This document shows, piece after piece, positions 7,127 to 14,306 of a DNA stretch of 16,752 bases. Source of the DNA: RBG-16-66-20 sp039931635 (GTDB lineage: Bacteria; Pseudomonadota; Gammaproteobacteria; Burkholderiales; SG8-39). The stretch lies in assembly GCA_039931635.1 (NCBI GenBank), contig JBDTRO010000314.1, positions 1 to 16,752 on the forward strand, written 5' to 3'. Under the pieces are notes generated by a model that worked only from the letters and a program-made list of their open reading frames with translations, made no database searches and was not told the origin of the DNA. Numbering within the stretch: position 1 is the first letter of the stretch; every line of letters begins with the position of its first letter. The translations under genes were made by a program, and so were the position numbers.

Positions 7127-7563
7127 GGTTTCCTCGCTACCAGAATCTTGCCCTTGCATTCGATCGCGACTTCATCGCGCTGATTGGTCGCCTGACCCTC
7201 CATCACGATTATGCCGCCTTGGTGCTTGGGCTTGTCGAGCTTTTCGGTCACAATCCAGCGCGTGGCCAGCGTGTCGCCCGCGCGCACCGGGGCCTTGAAG
7301 CGGCAGTTGTGCTCCAGGTAGGCGATCGCGGTGCCGGCAAAGAAATTGCCCACCGCCGCGGACACCAGCGCGCTGGTGAATGGTCCGTGCAGGATGCGGC
7401 TGCCGAACATGGATTTCTTCGCGAACTCCTCGTCCACGTGCAGTGGATTGAAGTCGCCGAACATCCCGGCGCCGAGCACCAGATGCGTCTCGGTCACAGT
7501 AAGGCTGCTGGCGAAACTGTCGCCGGCTTTCACCTCGTCGTACCACCTGCCGTGAAAAACCAT
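7123..7563 (-). CDS. MaoC-like hotdog-fold dehydratase/hydratase
   Basis: A 146-residue single hotdog domain. The hydratase-2 signature is present: GDFNPLHVDEEFAKKSMFG then ILHG, with the catalytic Asp/His pair D37 and H42. Members hydrate (R)-specific enoyl-CoA or related thioesters; the exact acyl group cannot be told. The ATG at 7563 has GGAG at 7569-7572, spaced 5 nt. The gene starts 34 bp after the 3' end of tRNA-Arg on the same strand, and no hairpin terminator is obvious between them, so it may be transcribed from the tRNA promoter. Its stop overlaps the start of the secreted protein gene (ATGA). Confidence 0.92.
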   Translation of the reverse strand: MVFHGRWYDEVKAGDSFASSLTVTETHLVLGAGMFGDFNPLHVDEEFAKKSMFGSRILHGPFTSALVSAAVGNFFAGTAIAYLEHNCRFKAPVRAGDTLATRWIVTEKLDKPKHQGGIIVMEGQATNQRDEVAIECKGKILVARKP

Positions 7564-7597
7564 CTAAACTCCAAAAACAAGAAAAGAGCGTCGCGAA

Positions 7598-7673
7598 TGG
7601 CGCCCCAGACACGAATCGAACGTGCGACCTGCCCCTTAGGAGGGGGCTGCTCTATCCACTGAGCTACCGGGGC
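7598..7673 (-). tRNA. tRNA-Arg (anticodon CCU)
   Basis: A complete 76-nt tRNA on the minus strand. The acceptor stem pairs GCCCCGG with CUGGGGC, the D arm is GCUCAGUGGAUAGAGC, the anticodon stem GCCCC/GGGGC encloses the loop CUCCUAA with anticodon CCU (complement of 7638-7640), and the T arm GCACG/CGUGU encloses UUCGAUU. The discriminator is G and CCA is encoded (7598-7600). It reads the rare Arg codon AGG. No integrase or attachment-site duplication is visible beside it. Confidence 0.98.
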
Positions 7674-7683
7674 GAGAAAAGGG

Positions 7684-7689
7684 ATTTTA
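7684..7689 (-). promoter_or_regulatory. Candidate -10 box for tRNA-Arg
   Basis: TAAAAT on the minus strand (five of six to TATAAT) ends 10 nt before the mature tRNA 5' end, a suitable place for a tRNA promoter. No good -35 hexamer was found at 16-18 bp. It overlaps the leader of the divergent methyltransferase gene. Confidence 0.4.
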
Positions 7690-7694
7690 CCCGC

Positions 7695-8552
7695 ATGAGA
7701 TTGTTCCTACGTTCGATGTTGTTTTGCGCCGCCACGGCGCTTAGCGCACAGGCCCTGGCCTGGGACGACGGCACGACGCCGTTCGTGGTTTCACCGGATG
7801 CCGTGGTGGAGCGCATGCTGTACCTCGCCCAGCCCAAGGCGGGCGACCGGCTGGTGGACCTCGGCTCGGGGGACGGGCGCATCGTGATCGAGGCGGCGAA
7901 ACGTTTCGGCGCCACGGGTCTGGGCGTGGATATTGACCCGCGCCTGGTGACTCTCGCGCGGGCCAACGCCAGGCGCGCCGGTGTCGAGGCGCTCACGCGG
8001 TTCGAAATTCAGGATCTGTTCGAAACCGATCTGCGCGGCGTCAACGTGGTTACGATGTACCTGCTGCCCGAGGTGAACCTGCAGCTCGTGCCGCGCCTGA
8101 TCGCGCAACTGAAGCCCGGCGCGCGCATCGTGTCGCACGACTACGACCTGGGTCCCTGGCCCTTCGACGAAATGATCGAGCTCGCGCTGGCGGAAAAAAT
8201 GGTCGGGCCGCTGGGGCGCTCGCGCGTCTTTCTCTGGGTGGTGCCGTCCGACGCGCGCGGCCGGTGGACTTCCGACTTGCCCGAGCTCGGCGGCCGCTGG
8301 CAGTTCGACATCGCGCAGACATACCAGGTGCTGGACGTGGATGCGCGCACCGGCGGCGCGAACATGGTGGTGCGCGGCGCGCGGTTGCGCGGCGAGGAAA
8401 TCCGGCTTGCGATTACCGGCATGGTGAATGGCAAGGGCTACAACACACTGTTCGCGGGCAAAGTGGCCGTGAACGGCATCGAGGGCAATATCCGGGTTTC
8501 CGACGGCGAGAACACAAGCACCATTCCATGGAAGGCGACAAGGCAACCATGA
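7695..8552 (+). CDS. Signal-peptide-bearing SAM-dependent methyltransferase with extra C-terminal domain
   Basis: A 285-residue protein in three parts. Residues 1-22 (MRLFLRSMLFCAATALSAQA) look like a Sec signal peptide. Residues about 30-185 form a class I methyltransferase domain: motif I VDLGSGDGR (54-62), acidic loop GVDIDP (77-82), and MYLLPEVN (121-128) resembling the FAM173/ATPSCKMT lysine-methyltransferase group. Residues about 190-285 (from RGRWTSDLPELGG) are an added domain with short beta-like strands. SAM is cytoplasmic, so an exported methyltransferase is a puzzle: the leader may be an uncleaved membrane anchor or the domain may have a new role. The start is ATG 7695, with AGGG a little far upstream (11 nt); ATG 7716 would shorten the leader. 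Its stop overlaps the permease start (ATGA). Confidence 0.85.
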   Translation: MRLFLRSMLFCAATALSAQALAWDDGTTPFVVSPDAVVERMLYLAQPKAGDRLVDLGSGDGRIVIEAAKRFGATGLGVDIDPRLVTLARANARRAGVEALTRFEIQDLFETDLRGVNVVTMYLLPEVNLQLVPRLIAQLKPGARIVSHDYDLGPWPFDEMIELALAEKMVGPLGRSRVFLWVVPSDARGRWTSDLPELGGRWQFDIAQTYQVLDVDARTGGANMVVRGARLRGEEIRLAITGMVNGKGYNTLFAGKVAVNGIEGNIRVSDGENTSTIPWKATRQP

Positions 8553-9874
8553 GCTCCTCTCCCAGGCAGTTGCTGTCCATCACCGACGGCATTTTCCTGA
8601 ACGTCGGCATGGTGATCGGCGTCGGCATCTTCAAGGCGCCCTCGATCGTCGCGGGCAACACCGCGGGCGGCCTTGAATTCCTGCTTGCCTGGCTGCTCGG
8701 CGGCGTGGTTTCCCTGTGCGGCGCGCTGGTGTACGCGGAACTTTCCTCGCGGCATCCCGAAACCGGCGGCGAGTACACCTTCCTCGCGCACGGCCTGGGC
8801 AATGGCGCCGCGTTCCTGTTCGCGTGGTCGCGCATGACCGTGATCCAGACCGGCGCCATCGCCGCGGTGGCATTCGTGTTCGGCGAGTACGCGAGCGAGA
8901 TCCTGCGGCTGGGCGAGCACAGCGTGGCGATTTACGCCGCACTGTCGGTAGGCGCGCTCACGCTGCTCAACCTCGCCGGCACGCTGCAATCCAAGACACT
9001 GCAGAAGGTGATGGAAATCGCGCTCATCGCCGGCCTGCTGTTCCTTGCCATTGCCGGCATGGTGGTCGGCAGCACGCCAAAGCCCGCCGCAGCCGGTTCG
9101 GGCGGCGGGGATTTCCTGTTCGCCATGATGTTCGTGTTCTTCACCTTCGGCGGCTGGAACGAAGCGGCGTACCTCGCGGGCGAAGTGCAGGAGCCGCGCC
9201 GTAACATGCTGAAGATCCTGGTTGGCGGCATCGTCGCCGTCACGGTCCTGTACCTGCTCGTGAACATCGGCTACCTGGTCGCGCTGGGGCAGGGCGGCGT
9301 CGCAGGTTCGAAAGCGGTTGGCGCCGACGTAATGCGGTTGGTCGCGGGGGACACCGGAGCGAATATTCTGGCCCTGATCGTCTGCGTATCGGCGCTGACC
9401 ACCATTAACGCCGCGGTATTCACCGGTGCGCGCACCAATTTCGCCATGGGACGCGATTACCCGCTGTTCGCGAAACTCGGCAACTGGCGCGAAAGCGGCA
9501 GCACGCCAGCCAACGCGCTGGTCCTGCAGGGCACGATCTCCCTGGTCCTGATCGTGGCGGCGGCGATGACGGCGAAGGATGGTTTCGATGCCATGGTGGC
9601 GTACACCGCCCCCGTGTTCTGGACGTTTTTTCTTCTGACGGGCATCACGTTATTCATCCTGCGTTACAAGGAGGCGGCGCCCGCCCAATTCAGGACGCCT
9701 CTGTATCCGGTCATTCCGTTGATCTTCTGCACCATGTGCGGCTTCATGCTGTGGAAGGCGCTTGCCTACGTCTTCAATCCGCAGTACGGCCCCAAGTTCG
9801 GCAACCTGGTGCTCGCCGGGTTGCTGGTGATGCTGGTGGGCATACCTTTGTATTTCGTCGCCCGGAAAAGATAG
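8549..9874 (+). CDS. APC-family amino acid permease
   Basis: A 441-residue inner-membrane transporter with about twelve hydrophobic helices. The first helix carries the APC substrate-binding motif GMVIGVGIF, and the loop EVQEPRRNM and segment NFAMGRD are typical of the LAT/serine-threonine exchanger-like branch. The transported amino acid cannot be told. The ATG at 8549 is preferred: it makes an ATGA overlap with the methyltransferase and has AAGG five bases upstream. The ATG at 8528 lacks a ribosome-binding site. The direct coupling to the exported methyltransferase suggests they are expressed at a fixed ratio. Confidence 0.93.
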   Translation: MSSSPRQLLSITDGIFLNVGMVIGVGIFKAPSIVAGNTAGGLEFLLAWLLGGVVSLCGALVYAELSSRHPETGGEYTFLAHGLGNGAAFLFAWSRMTVIQTGAIAAVAFVFGEYASEILRLGEHSVAIYAALSVGALTLLNLAGTLQSKTLQKVMEIALIAGLLFLAIAGMVVGSTPKPAAAGSGGGDFLFAMMFVFFTFGGWNEAAYLAGEVQEPRRNMLKILVGGIVAVTVLYLLVNIGYLVALGQGGVAGSKAVGADVMRLVAGDTGANILALIVCVSALTTINAAVFTGARTNFAMGRDYPLFAKLGNWRESGSTPANALVLQGTISLVLIVAAAMTAKDGFDAMVAYTAPVFWTFFLLTGITLFILRYKEAAPAQFRTPLYPVIPLIFCTMCGFMLWKALAYVFNPQYGPKFGNLVLAGLLVMLVGIPLYFVARKR

Positions 9875-9884
9875 CCCGCAATAA

Positions 9885-10394
9885 ATGAACCGCCGCAACG
9901 CGCGCATGCTGGCGCGCTACAACGCATGGGCCAACAGGCTGATTTACGACGCGGTCGCCGGCTTGCCGGAAGGTGAGGCAACCAAGCCGCGCCAGACGCT
10001 GTTCAAGAACATCGTGCACATGCTGAACCACAGCTACGTCATCGACCGCATCTTCCAGGCCCATCTCGAGGGGCGAGAGCACGGCTACGCGGCGCGCAAC
10101 ACGCCCGATCATCCGCCGCTCGCTGAACTCTGGCGCATGCAGCAGGACGTCGACGCTTGGTACGTTACCTGGAGCGACGCGCAGACCGACGGCGCGTTGG
10201 CCGAATCCGTGCGCTTCACGTTTGTCGGCGGCGGGCAGGGCGCCATGACGCGCGGCGAGATCCTGATGCACATCACCAACCACACCACGTACCACCGCGG
10301 CTACATCGCCGACCTCTTCTACCAGGTGCCGGCCCGTGTCCCGACCACCGACCTGCCGGTATTCCTGCGGGACGCGCCACCGCGGCTCGATTGA
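9885..10394 (+). CDS. DinB-family (DUF664-like) putative metal-dependent protein
   Basis: A 169-residue four-helix-bundle protein of the DinB/YfiT superfamily, enzymes or thiol-transferase-like proteins that bind a divalent metal through three histidines. Candidates are H45/H49 in IVHMLNHSYVIDR and H133/H137 in HITNHTTYHRGYIADLF (H129 also nearby). NAWAN near residues 13-17 is also typical of the N-terminal helix. It starts 10 bp after the permease. Its stop is joined to the next methyltransferase by TGATG. Substrate unknown. Confidence 0.88.
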   Translation: MNRRNARMLARYNAWANRLIYDAVAGLPEGEATKPRQTLFKNIVHMLNHSYVIDRIFQAHLEGREHGYAARNTPDHPPLAELWRMQQDVDAWYVTWSDAQTDGALAESVRFTFVGGGQGAMTRGEILMHITNHTTYHRGYIADLFYQVPARVPTTDLPVFLRDAPPRLD

Positions 10395-10900
10395 TGGAAC
10401 ACGGTTTGCTTGCGCCCTCTCCGTGGGTGATGCGGTGGGCGCCGCTCGTGACGCGCGGCACCGTGCTCGACGTGGCTTGCGGGAGCGGCCGGCACGCGAA
10501 GTTTTTTCTCTCCAGAAACCTGAAAGTAGTGGCGGTGGACCGCGAGGCCCAGACCATTCCCGGCGTGCGTTTCATACAGGCTGACCTGGAGAACGGCAGC
10601 CCCTGGCCGCTGCCCGGCGAGCGCTTCGAAGCGGTGGTGGTGACGAACTATCTTTACCGGCCCCTGATGGGGCAACTGCGCGACTGCCTTGCAGAAGGCG
10701 GCGTGTTGATCTACGAAACCTTCATGCTGGGGAACGAACGCTTCGGCAGGCCCTCCAACCCCGAGTTCCTGCTGCGGCCGGGCGAATTGCTGGAATGCTT
10801 CCGGGGACTGGCCGTCAAAGGCTACGAAGAAGGTGCAGTCGCCGACCCAAAACCCGCAATGATTCAAAGACTTTGCGCCGTTCTGCCACGGAAGGGATAA
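10394..10900 (+). CDS. Class I SAM-dependent methyltransferase
   Basis: A small cytoplasmic methyltransferase of 168 residues. Motif I is VLDVACGSGRHA (24-35), the acidic loop AVDRE (47-51), and a post-core strand GGVLIYETFM follows; the motif spacing is like TehB/UbiE-type enzymes. The start was taken at ATG 10394, which overlaps the DinB stop by one base (TGATG) and begins just before the domain. An open frame continues upstream to 10157 but translates to Arg/His-rich shadow sequence. Substrate unknown. It is followed 36 bp later by dapA. Confidence 0.88.
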   Translation: MEHGLLAPSPWVMRWAPLVTRGTVLDVACGSGRHAKFFLSRNLKVVAVDREAQTIPGVRFIQADLENGSPWPLPGERFEAVVVTNYLYRPLMGQLRDCLAEGGVLIYETFMLGNERFGRPSNPEFLLRPGELLECFRGLAVKGYEEGAVADPKPAMIQRLCAVLPRKG

Positions 10901-10903
10901 AAT
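10898..10903 (+). promoter_or_regulatory. Candidate -10 box upstream of dapA
   Basis: TAAAAT (five of six to TATAAT) lies at the end of the methyltransferase gene, about 33 bp before the dapA ATG. TTGCGC at 10873-10878 is the best -35, spaced 19 bp, which is long. If real, it would give dapA-bamC expression separate from the upstream genes. Confidence 0.3.
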
Positions 10904-10936
10904 GGAAAACTTGTTTGTTTGGATGGAGTACCGCCC

Positions 10937-11842
10937 ATGATTACAGGCAGCCTCGTCGCGATCGTCACCCCCATGTTGGAAGATGGCCGGCTCGACCTCG
11001 CGCGCTTCACGGGCCTGATCGACTGGCACATCGCCGAGGGCACCGACGGCATCGTCGTCGTCGGCACCACGGGCGAGTCGCCCACGGTGGATTTCGACGA
11101 ACACAAGGAGTTGATCCGGGTCGCGGTCGCGCATGCCAAGGGCCGTATCCCGATCATCGCCGGCACGGGCGCCAACTCGACCGCCGAGGCGATCGAGCTC
11201 AGCGAGTCGGCGAAGAAAAACGGCGCCACCGCCAGCCTTTCGGTCGTGCCCTACTACAACAAGCCGACGCAGGAAGGGCTTTACCAGCATTTCCGCAAGA
11301 TCGCGGAAACGGTGGATATTCCGATGATTCTCTACAACGTGCCGGTGCGGACCATCACCGACCTGCAGAACGACACGGTGCTGCGCCTGGCGCAGGTGCC
11401 GGGCATCATCGGCATCAAGGACGCGACCGGGAACATGGAGCGCTGCACCGACCTGGTCAAGCGCGCGCCGCGCAATTTCGCGATCTATTGCGGCGACGAC
11501 TCCGCTGCGCTGGCGCTGATCCTGCTGGGCGGCCATGGCGTTATTTCGGTGACGGCGAACGTGGCGCCGAGGACGATGCACGAAATGTGCGCGGCGGCGC
11601 TGGTGGGCGACGTCAAGAGGGCGCGCGAACTGAATCAGCGGCTCCTCGGCCTGCACCAGAAACTGTTCATCGAGACCAGCCCGTCGCCCGTGAAATGGGC
11701 GCTGGCGCAGATGGGACTGATCGAGCCTGGCCTGCGGCTGCCGCTCGTGCCCCTGTCCGAGCGCTGCTACGACGCAGTGCGCGAAGCGATGACCGATGCC
11801 GGTGTCGCATTGCCGCTGCGCATGGTGGAGAAACGGGCTTGA
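10937..11842 (+). CDS. dapA: 4-hydroxy-tetrahydrodipicolinate synthase (DapA)
   Basis: DapA condenses pyruvate with aspartate semialdehyde in the cytoplasm, the first committed step to diaminopimelate and lysine. The 301-residue product aligns with E. coli DapA residue numbering at every catalytic site: T44/T45 in GTTGES, Y106-Y107 in PYYNKP, Y133 and R138 in YNVPVRT, and the Schiff-base lysine K161 in GIKDATG. The ATG at 10937 has GGAG at about 8 nt spacing; an in-frame TTG at 10919 would only add six residues. Its stop overlaps the TTG start of bamC (TTGA), the conserved dapA-bamC pairing. Confidence 0.98.
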   Translation: MITGSLVAIVTPMLEDGRLDLARFTGLIDWHIAEGTDGIVVVGTTGESPTVDFDEHKELIRVAVAHAKGRIPIIAGTGANSTAEAIELSESAKKNGATASLSVVPYYNKPTQEGLYQHFRKIAETVDIPMILYNVPVRTITDLQNDTVLRLAQVPGIIGIKDATGNMERCTDLVKRAPRNFAIYCGDDSAALALILLGGHGVISVTANVAPRTMHEMCAAALVGDVKRARELNQRLLGLHQKLFIETSPSPVKWALAQMGLIEPGLRLPLVPLSERCYDAVREAMTDAGVALPLRMVEKRA

Positions 11843-12999
11843 GCGAAAGTCGCGCCGCCCTGACGCGCGCTTTGCTCGCTGTCGCGGTGGGCCTCGCGGT
11901 GGGCGCCTGCTCCACCGCGACCAGCCTGCTCGAGGGCACGAAGGTCGACTACAAGTCGGCCGGCCAGCTGCCGTCGCTCGAAATTCCGCCCGACCTCACC
12001 ACGCCGACGCGCGACAACCGCTACGTGGTGCCGGACACCGGCAAGAGTTCCGCGACGCTCTCGGATTACCAGGCGGACCGGACGCAGAAGGCGAAGACCG
12101 GCAACGTCAATGCAAGCGTGCTGCCCTCGGTAGACAAAATGCGGGTCGACCGCGCCGGCAACCAGCGCTGGCTGGTGGTCGCGGAGCCGCCCGAGAAGCT
12201 CTGGCCGCTGGTGCGCGATTTCTGGCAGGAAAACGGCTTCCTGATCTCGATCAACCTCCCCGAGGCGGGCGTGATGGAGACCGACTGGGCGGAGAACCGC
12301 GCCAAGATTCCGCAGGATTTCCTGCGCACAATGCTCGGCAAGCTGATCGAACAGATCTACTCGACGGCCGAGCGCGACAAGTTCCGCACGCGCTTGGAGC
12401 GCAACGACGAAGGCGGCAGCGAGATATACCTTAGCCACCGCGGCATGGTTGAAGTAGCCACGGCGGACCGGGAAAGAATGCGGACCATGTGGACGCCGCG
12501 TGCGCCGGATCCGGAGCTGGAGGCCGAATTCCTGCGCCGCCTCATGGTCCGCTTGGGCACGCAGGAAGAGAAAGCCAAGCAGATGGTTACGACGAGCACG
12601 CAGGCACCTGCGCGCGCCGCAGTGCAGTCAGGCATCGGCGGCTTCGAAACGCTGGAGGTGTTCGAGCCCTTCGACCGCGCCTGGCGCCGGATCGGCCTCG
12701 CGCTCGACCGGGTCGGCTTCACGGTGGAGGACCGCGACCGCCAGAAGGGCCAGTACTTCGTGCGCTACGCCGACACCGACGCCGTGGATATGGCGAAGAA
12801 GGACGACGAAAAGGGCCTGCTTTCGAAGCTGCAGTTCTGGAAATCGAGCGATCCGACCATAAAAGCCGAGCAGTACCGAGTGCATGTGCGCCAGTTCGCC
12901 GGCAAGAGCGTGGTGCAGATCCTGACCAAGGACGGCGTCCAGGCTAATACGCAGACCACGCGGCGCATCGTCGCCCTGCTGTACGACCAGCTGAAGTGA
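11839..12999 (+). CDS. bamC: Outer-membrane assembly lipoprotein BamC
   Basis: BamC (NlpB) is a lipoprotein of the BAM complex that inserts beta-barrel proteins in the outer membrane. The 386-residue product begins with a lipoprotein signal, lipobox VGAC with the lipidated C24. The extended N-terminal region that binds BamD follows (VDYKSAGQLPSLEIPPDLTTP), then two helix-grip domains, the first around PPEKLWPLVRDFWQENGF and the second around PFDRAWRRIGLALDRVGF. The start is TTG at 11839, overlapping the dapA stop as TTGA; it is the only start that leaves a normal n-region before the lipobox without leaving a gap. This rare start probably makes translation depend on dapA. Position after dapA is the classical context. 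Confidence 0.93.
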   Translation: MSESRAALTRALLAVAVGLAVGACSTATSLLEGTKVDYKSAGQLPSLEIPPDLTTPTRDNRYVVPDTGKSSATLSDYQADRTQKAKTGNVNASVLPSVDKMRVDRAGNQRWLVVAEPPEKLWPLVRDFWQENGFLISINLPEAGVMETDWAENRAKIPQDFLRTMLGKLIEQIYSTAERDKFRTRLERNDEGGSEIYLSHRGMVEVATADRERMRTMWTPRAPDPELEAEFLRRLMVRLGTQEEKAKQMVTTSTQAPARAAVQSGIGGFETLEVFEPFDRAWRRIGLALDRVGFTVEDRDRQKGQYFVRYADTDAVDMAKKDDEKGLLSKLQFWKSSDPTIKAEQYRVHVRQFAGKSVVQILTKDGVQANTQTTRRIVALLYDQLK

Positions 13000-13024
13000 C
13001 ACTCCAAAGAGAAGGACGCAGCAC

Positions 13025-13804
13025 ATGACGCTGCGTTTTGCTTCCATCGGAAGCGGCTCCAAAGGCAATTGCCTGGTTGCCGAGGTCGGCAGCACGCGTG
13101 TGCTGCTCGATTGCGGCCTTTCCCCGCGCGAGACCGAGCGCCGCCTTACGCGCATCGGCCTGGCGCCCGCGGACATCAGCGGCATCCTGGTAACCCACGA
13201 GCACGACGACCACGCCGGACAGGCCTTTCCCTTTGCCGCGCAGCACCGGCTTCCGGTCTGGCTCACCCACGGCACGCTGGCGGCGATGGCGGAGTCGGGC
13301 AAGCTGCCCGGCGAAGTCGAGACGCGGACCATCCAAGGGCGCGATGCTTTTGCCATCGGCGACCTGGAAGTCCGGCCCTACACGGTGCCGCACGACGCGC
13401 GCGAACCGGTGCAGTTCGTCCTCTCGGACGGCGCGTTCCGGCTCGGGGTGCTGACCGACATCGGAGCGTCGACCCCGCACGTCGAGGCCACGCTCTCGGG
13501 CTGCGACGCGCTGGTGCTTGAGTGCAATCACGACTACGACATGCTGTGGGGCGGCGACTATCCGAAGTGGCTGAAGGAACGGATCTCGGGACCCTTCGGC
13601 CACCTTTCGAATGCCGCTTCGGAAAAGCTGCTGTCGGCGCTGGACCGCTCGCGCATGAAGCACGTGCTTGCGGCGCACCTGTCGCACCAGAACAACCGGC
13701 CGGACCTGGCGCGCGAGGCGCTAGCGCGCGCGATGGGCTGCGCGCCCGACTGGATCGGCCTGTCCACCCAGGAAGACGGCTTTGCCTGGCGGGAATTGAA
13801 CTAG
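13025..13804 (+). CDS. MBL-fold metallo-hydrolase (YycJ/WalJ-like)
   Basis: A 259-residue metallo-beta-lactamase-fold hydrolase. The metal site HxHxDH is H58-E-H60-D-D62-H63 (THEHDDHAG). Further metal contacts are likely in GVLTDIG, LECNHDYDML and the C-terminal AAHLSHQN. The opening FASIGSGSKGNC is the family hallmark of YycJ/VicX-type proteins, some of which act as nucleases; the substrate here is not shown. The ATG at 13025 has AGAAGGA upstream. It follows bamC by 25 bp, a common betaproteobacterial order. It ends four bases from the convergent DUF7931-like gene, with no room for a terminator between. Confidence 0.94.
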   Translation: MTLRFASIGSGSKGNCLVAEVGSTRVLLDCGLSPRETERRLTRIGLAPADISGILVTHEHDDHAGQAFPFAAQHRLPVWLTHGTLAAMAESGKLPGEVETRTIQGRDAFAIGDLEVRPYTVPHDAREPVQFVLSDGAFRLGVLTDIGASTPHVEATLSGCDALVLECNHDYDMLWGGDYPKWLKERISGPFGHLSNAASEKLLSALDRSRMKHVLAAHLSHQNNRPDLAREALARAMGCAPDWIGLSTQEDGFAWRELN

Positions 13805-13808
13805 CCGG

Positions 13809-14306
13809 TTACAGGCCGACGGTGGTGCTCGCCACCCCCGGATAGGACGCCGACCAGATTTCCTGAAACCGCGAGCGCATGGACAGCGCTTCGGTCTCGT
13901 CGTGCAAGCCGATCGCGCCGCGAAAGTACTCGGCCACCGGCCGGCGCAGGTAATGCTGCGCATCCAGCACCAGGAATGCGTCCTGCAAATTGCGAATTTC
14001 CTCGTGCGTGCGGTTGATCTGGATTGCGTGCGTGAACAGCTTGAGCAGTTCCATCATGCGCGGGCAGTGGCGCGTGAGGTGCTCGGTATGGTGCACCGCG
14101 ATGTAGATCTTGCGGGTGCGGCTGGCACGCAGGAATTTTTCCAGTTGCGCGATGCGCGCCAGCGAATTGAGCCGCAGCGACTTCAGGTCCGGATCGAACA
14201 ACCGCAACTCGCGCCCGGGCTGCTCGAGAAGCCGGTCGAGCGCCTGCTGGAAATCGCTCTCGCCCTCGAAGCGCTGGTACTCCGTTTTCGGCTTCTCTTC
14301 GCTCAT
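13809..14306 (-). CDS. Conserved protein, DUF7931-like (possible degenerate PLD-like fold)
   Basis: A 165-residue soluble protein without signal peptide or membrane segment. Central blocks are RELRLFDPDL (32-41), KIYIAVHHTEHL (66-77) and DAFLVLDAQHYLRRP (109-123). The alternating strand pattern and order resemble half of a phospholipase-D-like domain in which the HKD catalytic motif is lost; I believe it matches DUF7931, but this rests on memory. It starts with an ATG overlapping the cupin gene stop (ATGA), so it is made together with the oxygenase. A role alongside the L16 hydroxylase is inferred only from this coupling. Confidence 0.75.
   Translation of the reverse strand: MSEEKPKTEYQRFEGESDFQQALDRLLEQPGRELRLFDPDLKSLRLNSLARIAQLEKFLRASRTRKIYIAVHHTEHLTRHCPRMMELLKLFTHAIQINRTHEEIRNLQDAFLVLDAQHYLRRPVAEYFRGAIGLHDETEALSMRSRFQEIWSASYPGVASTTVGL

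Noticed and set aside
7598..7673. tRNA gene as a mobile-element attachment site
   Set aside because: No integrase, no direct repeat of the tRNA 3' end and no accessory genes nearby.
10157..10393. N-terminal extension of the second methyltransferase
   Set aside because: Overlaps the DinB gene in another frame and reads as His/Arg/Pro-rich shadow; TGATG at 10392-10396 is the natural start.
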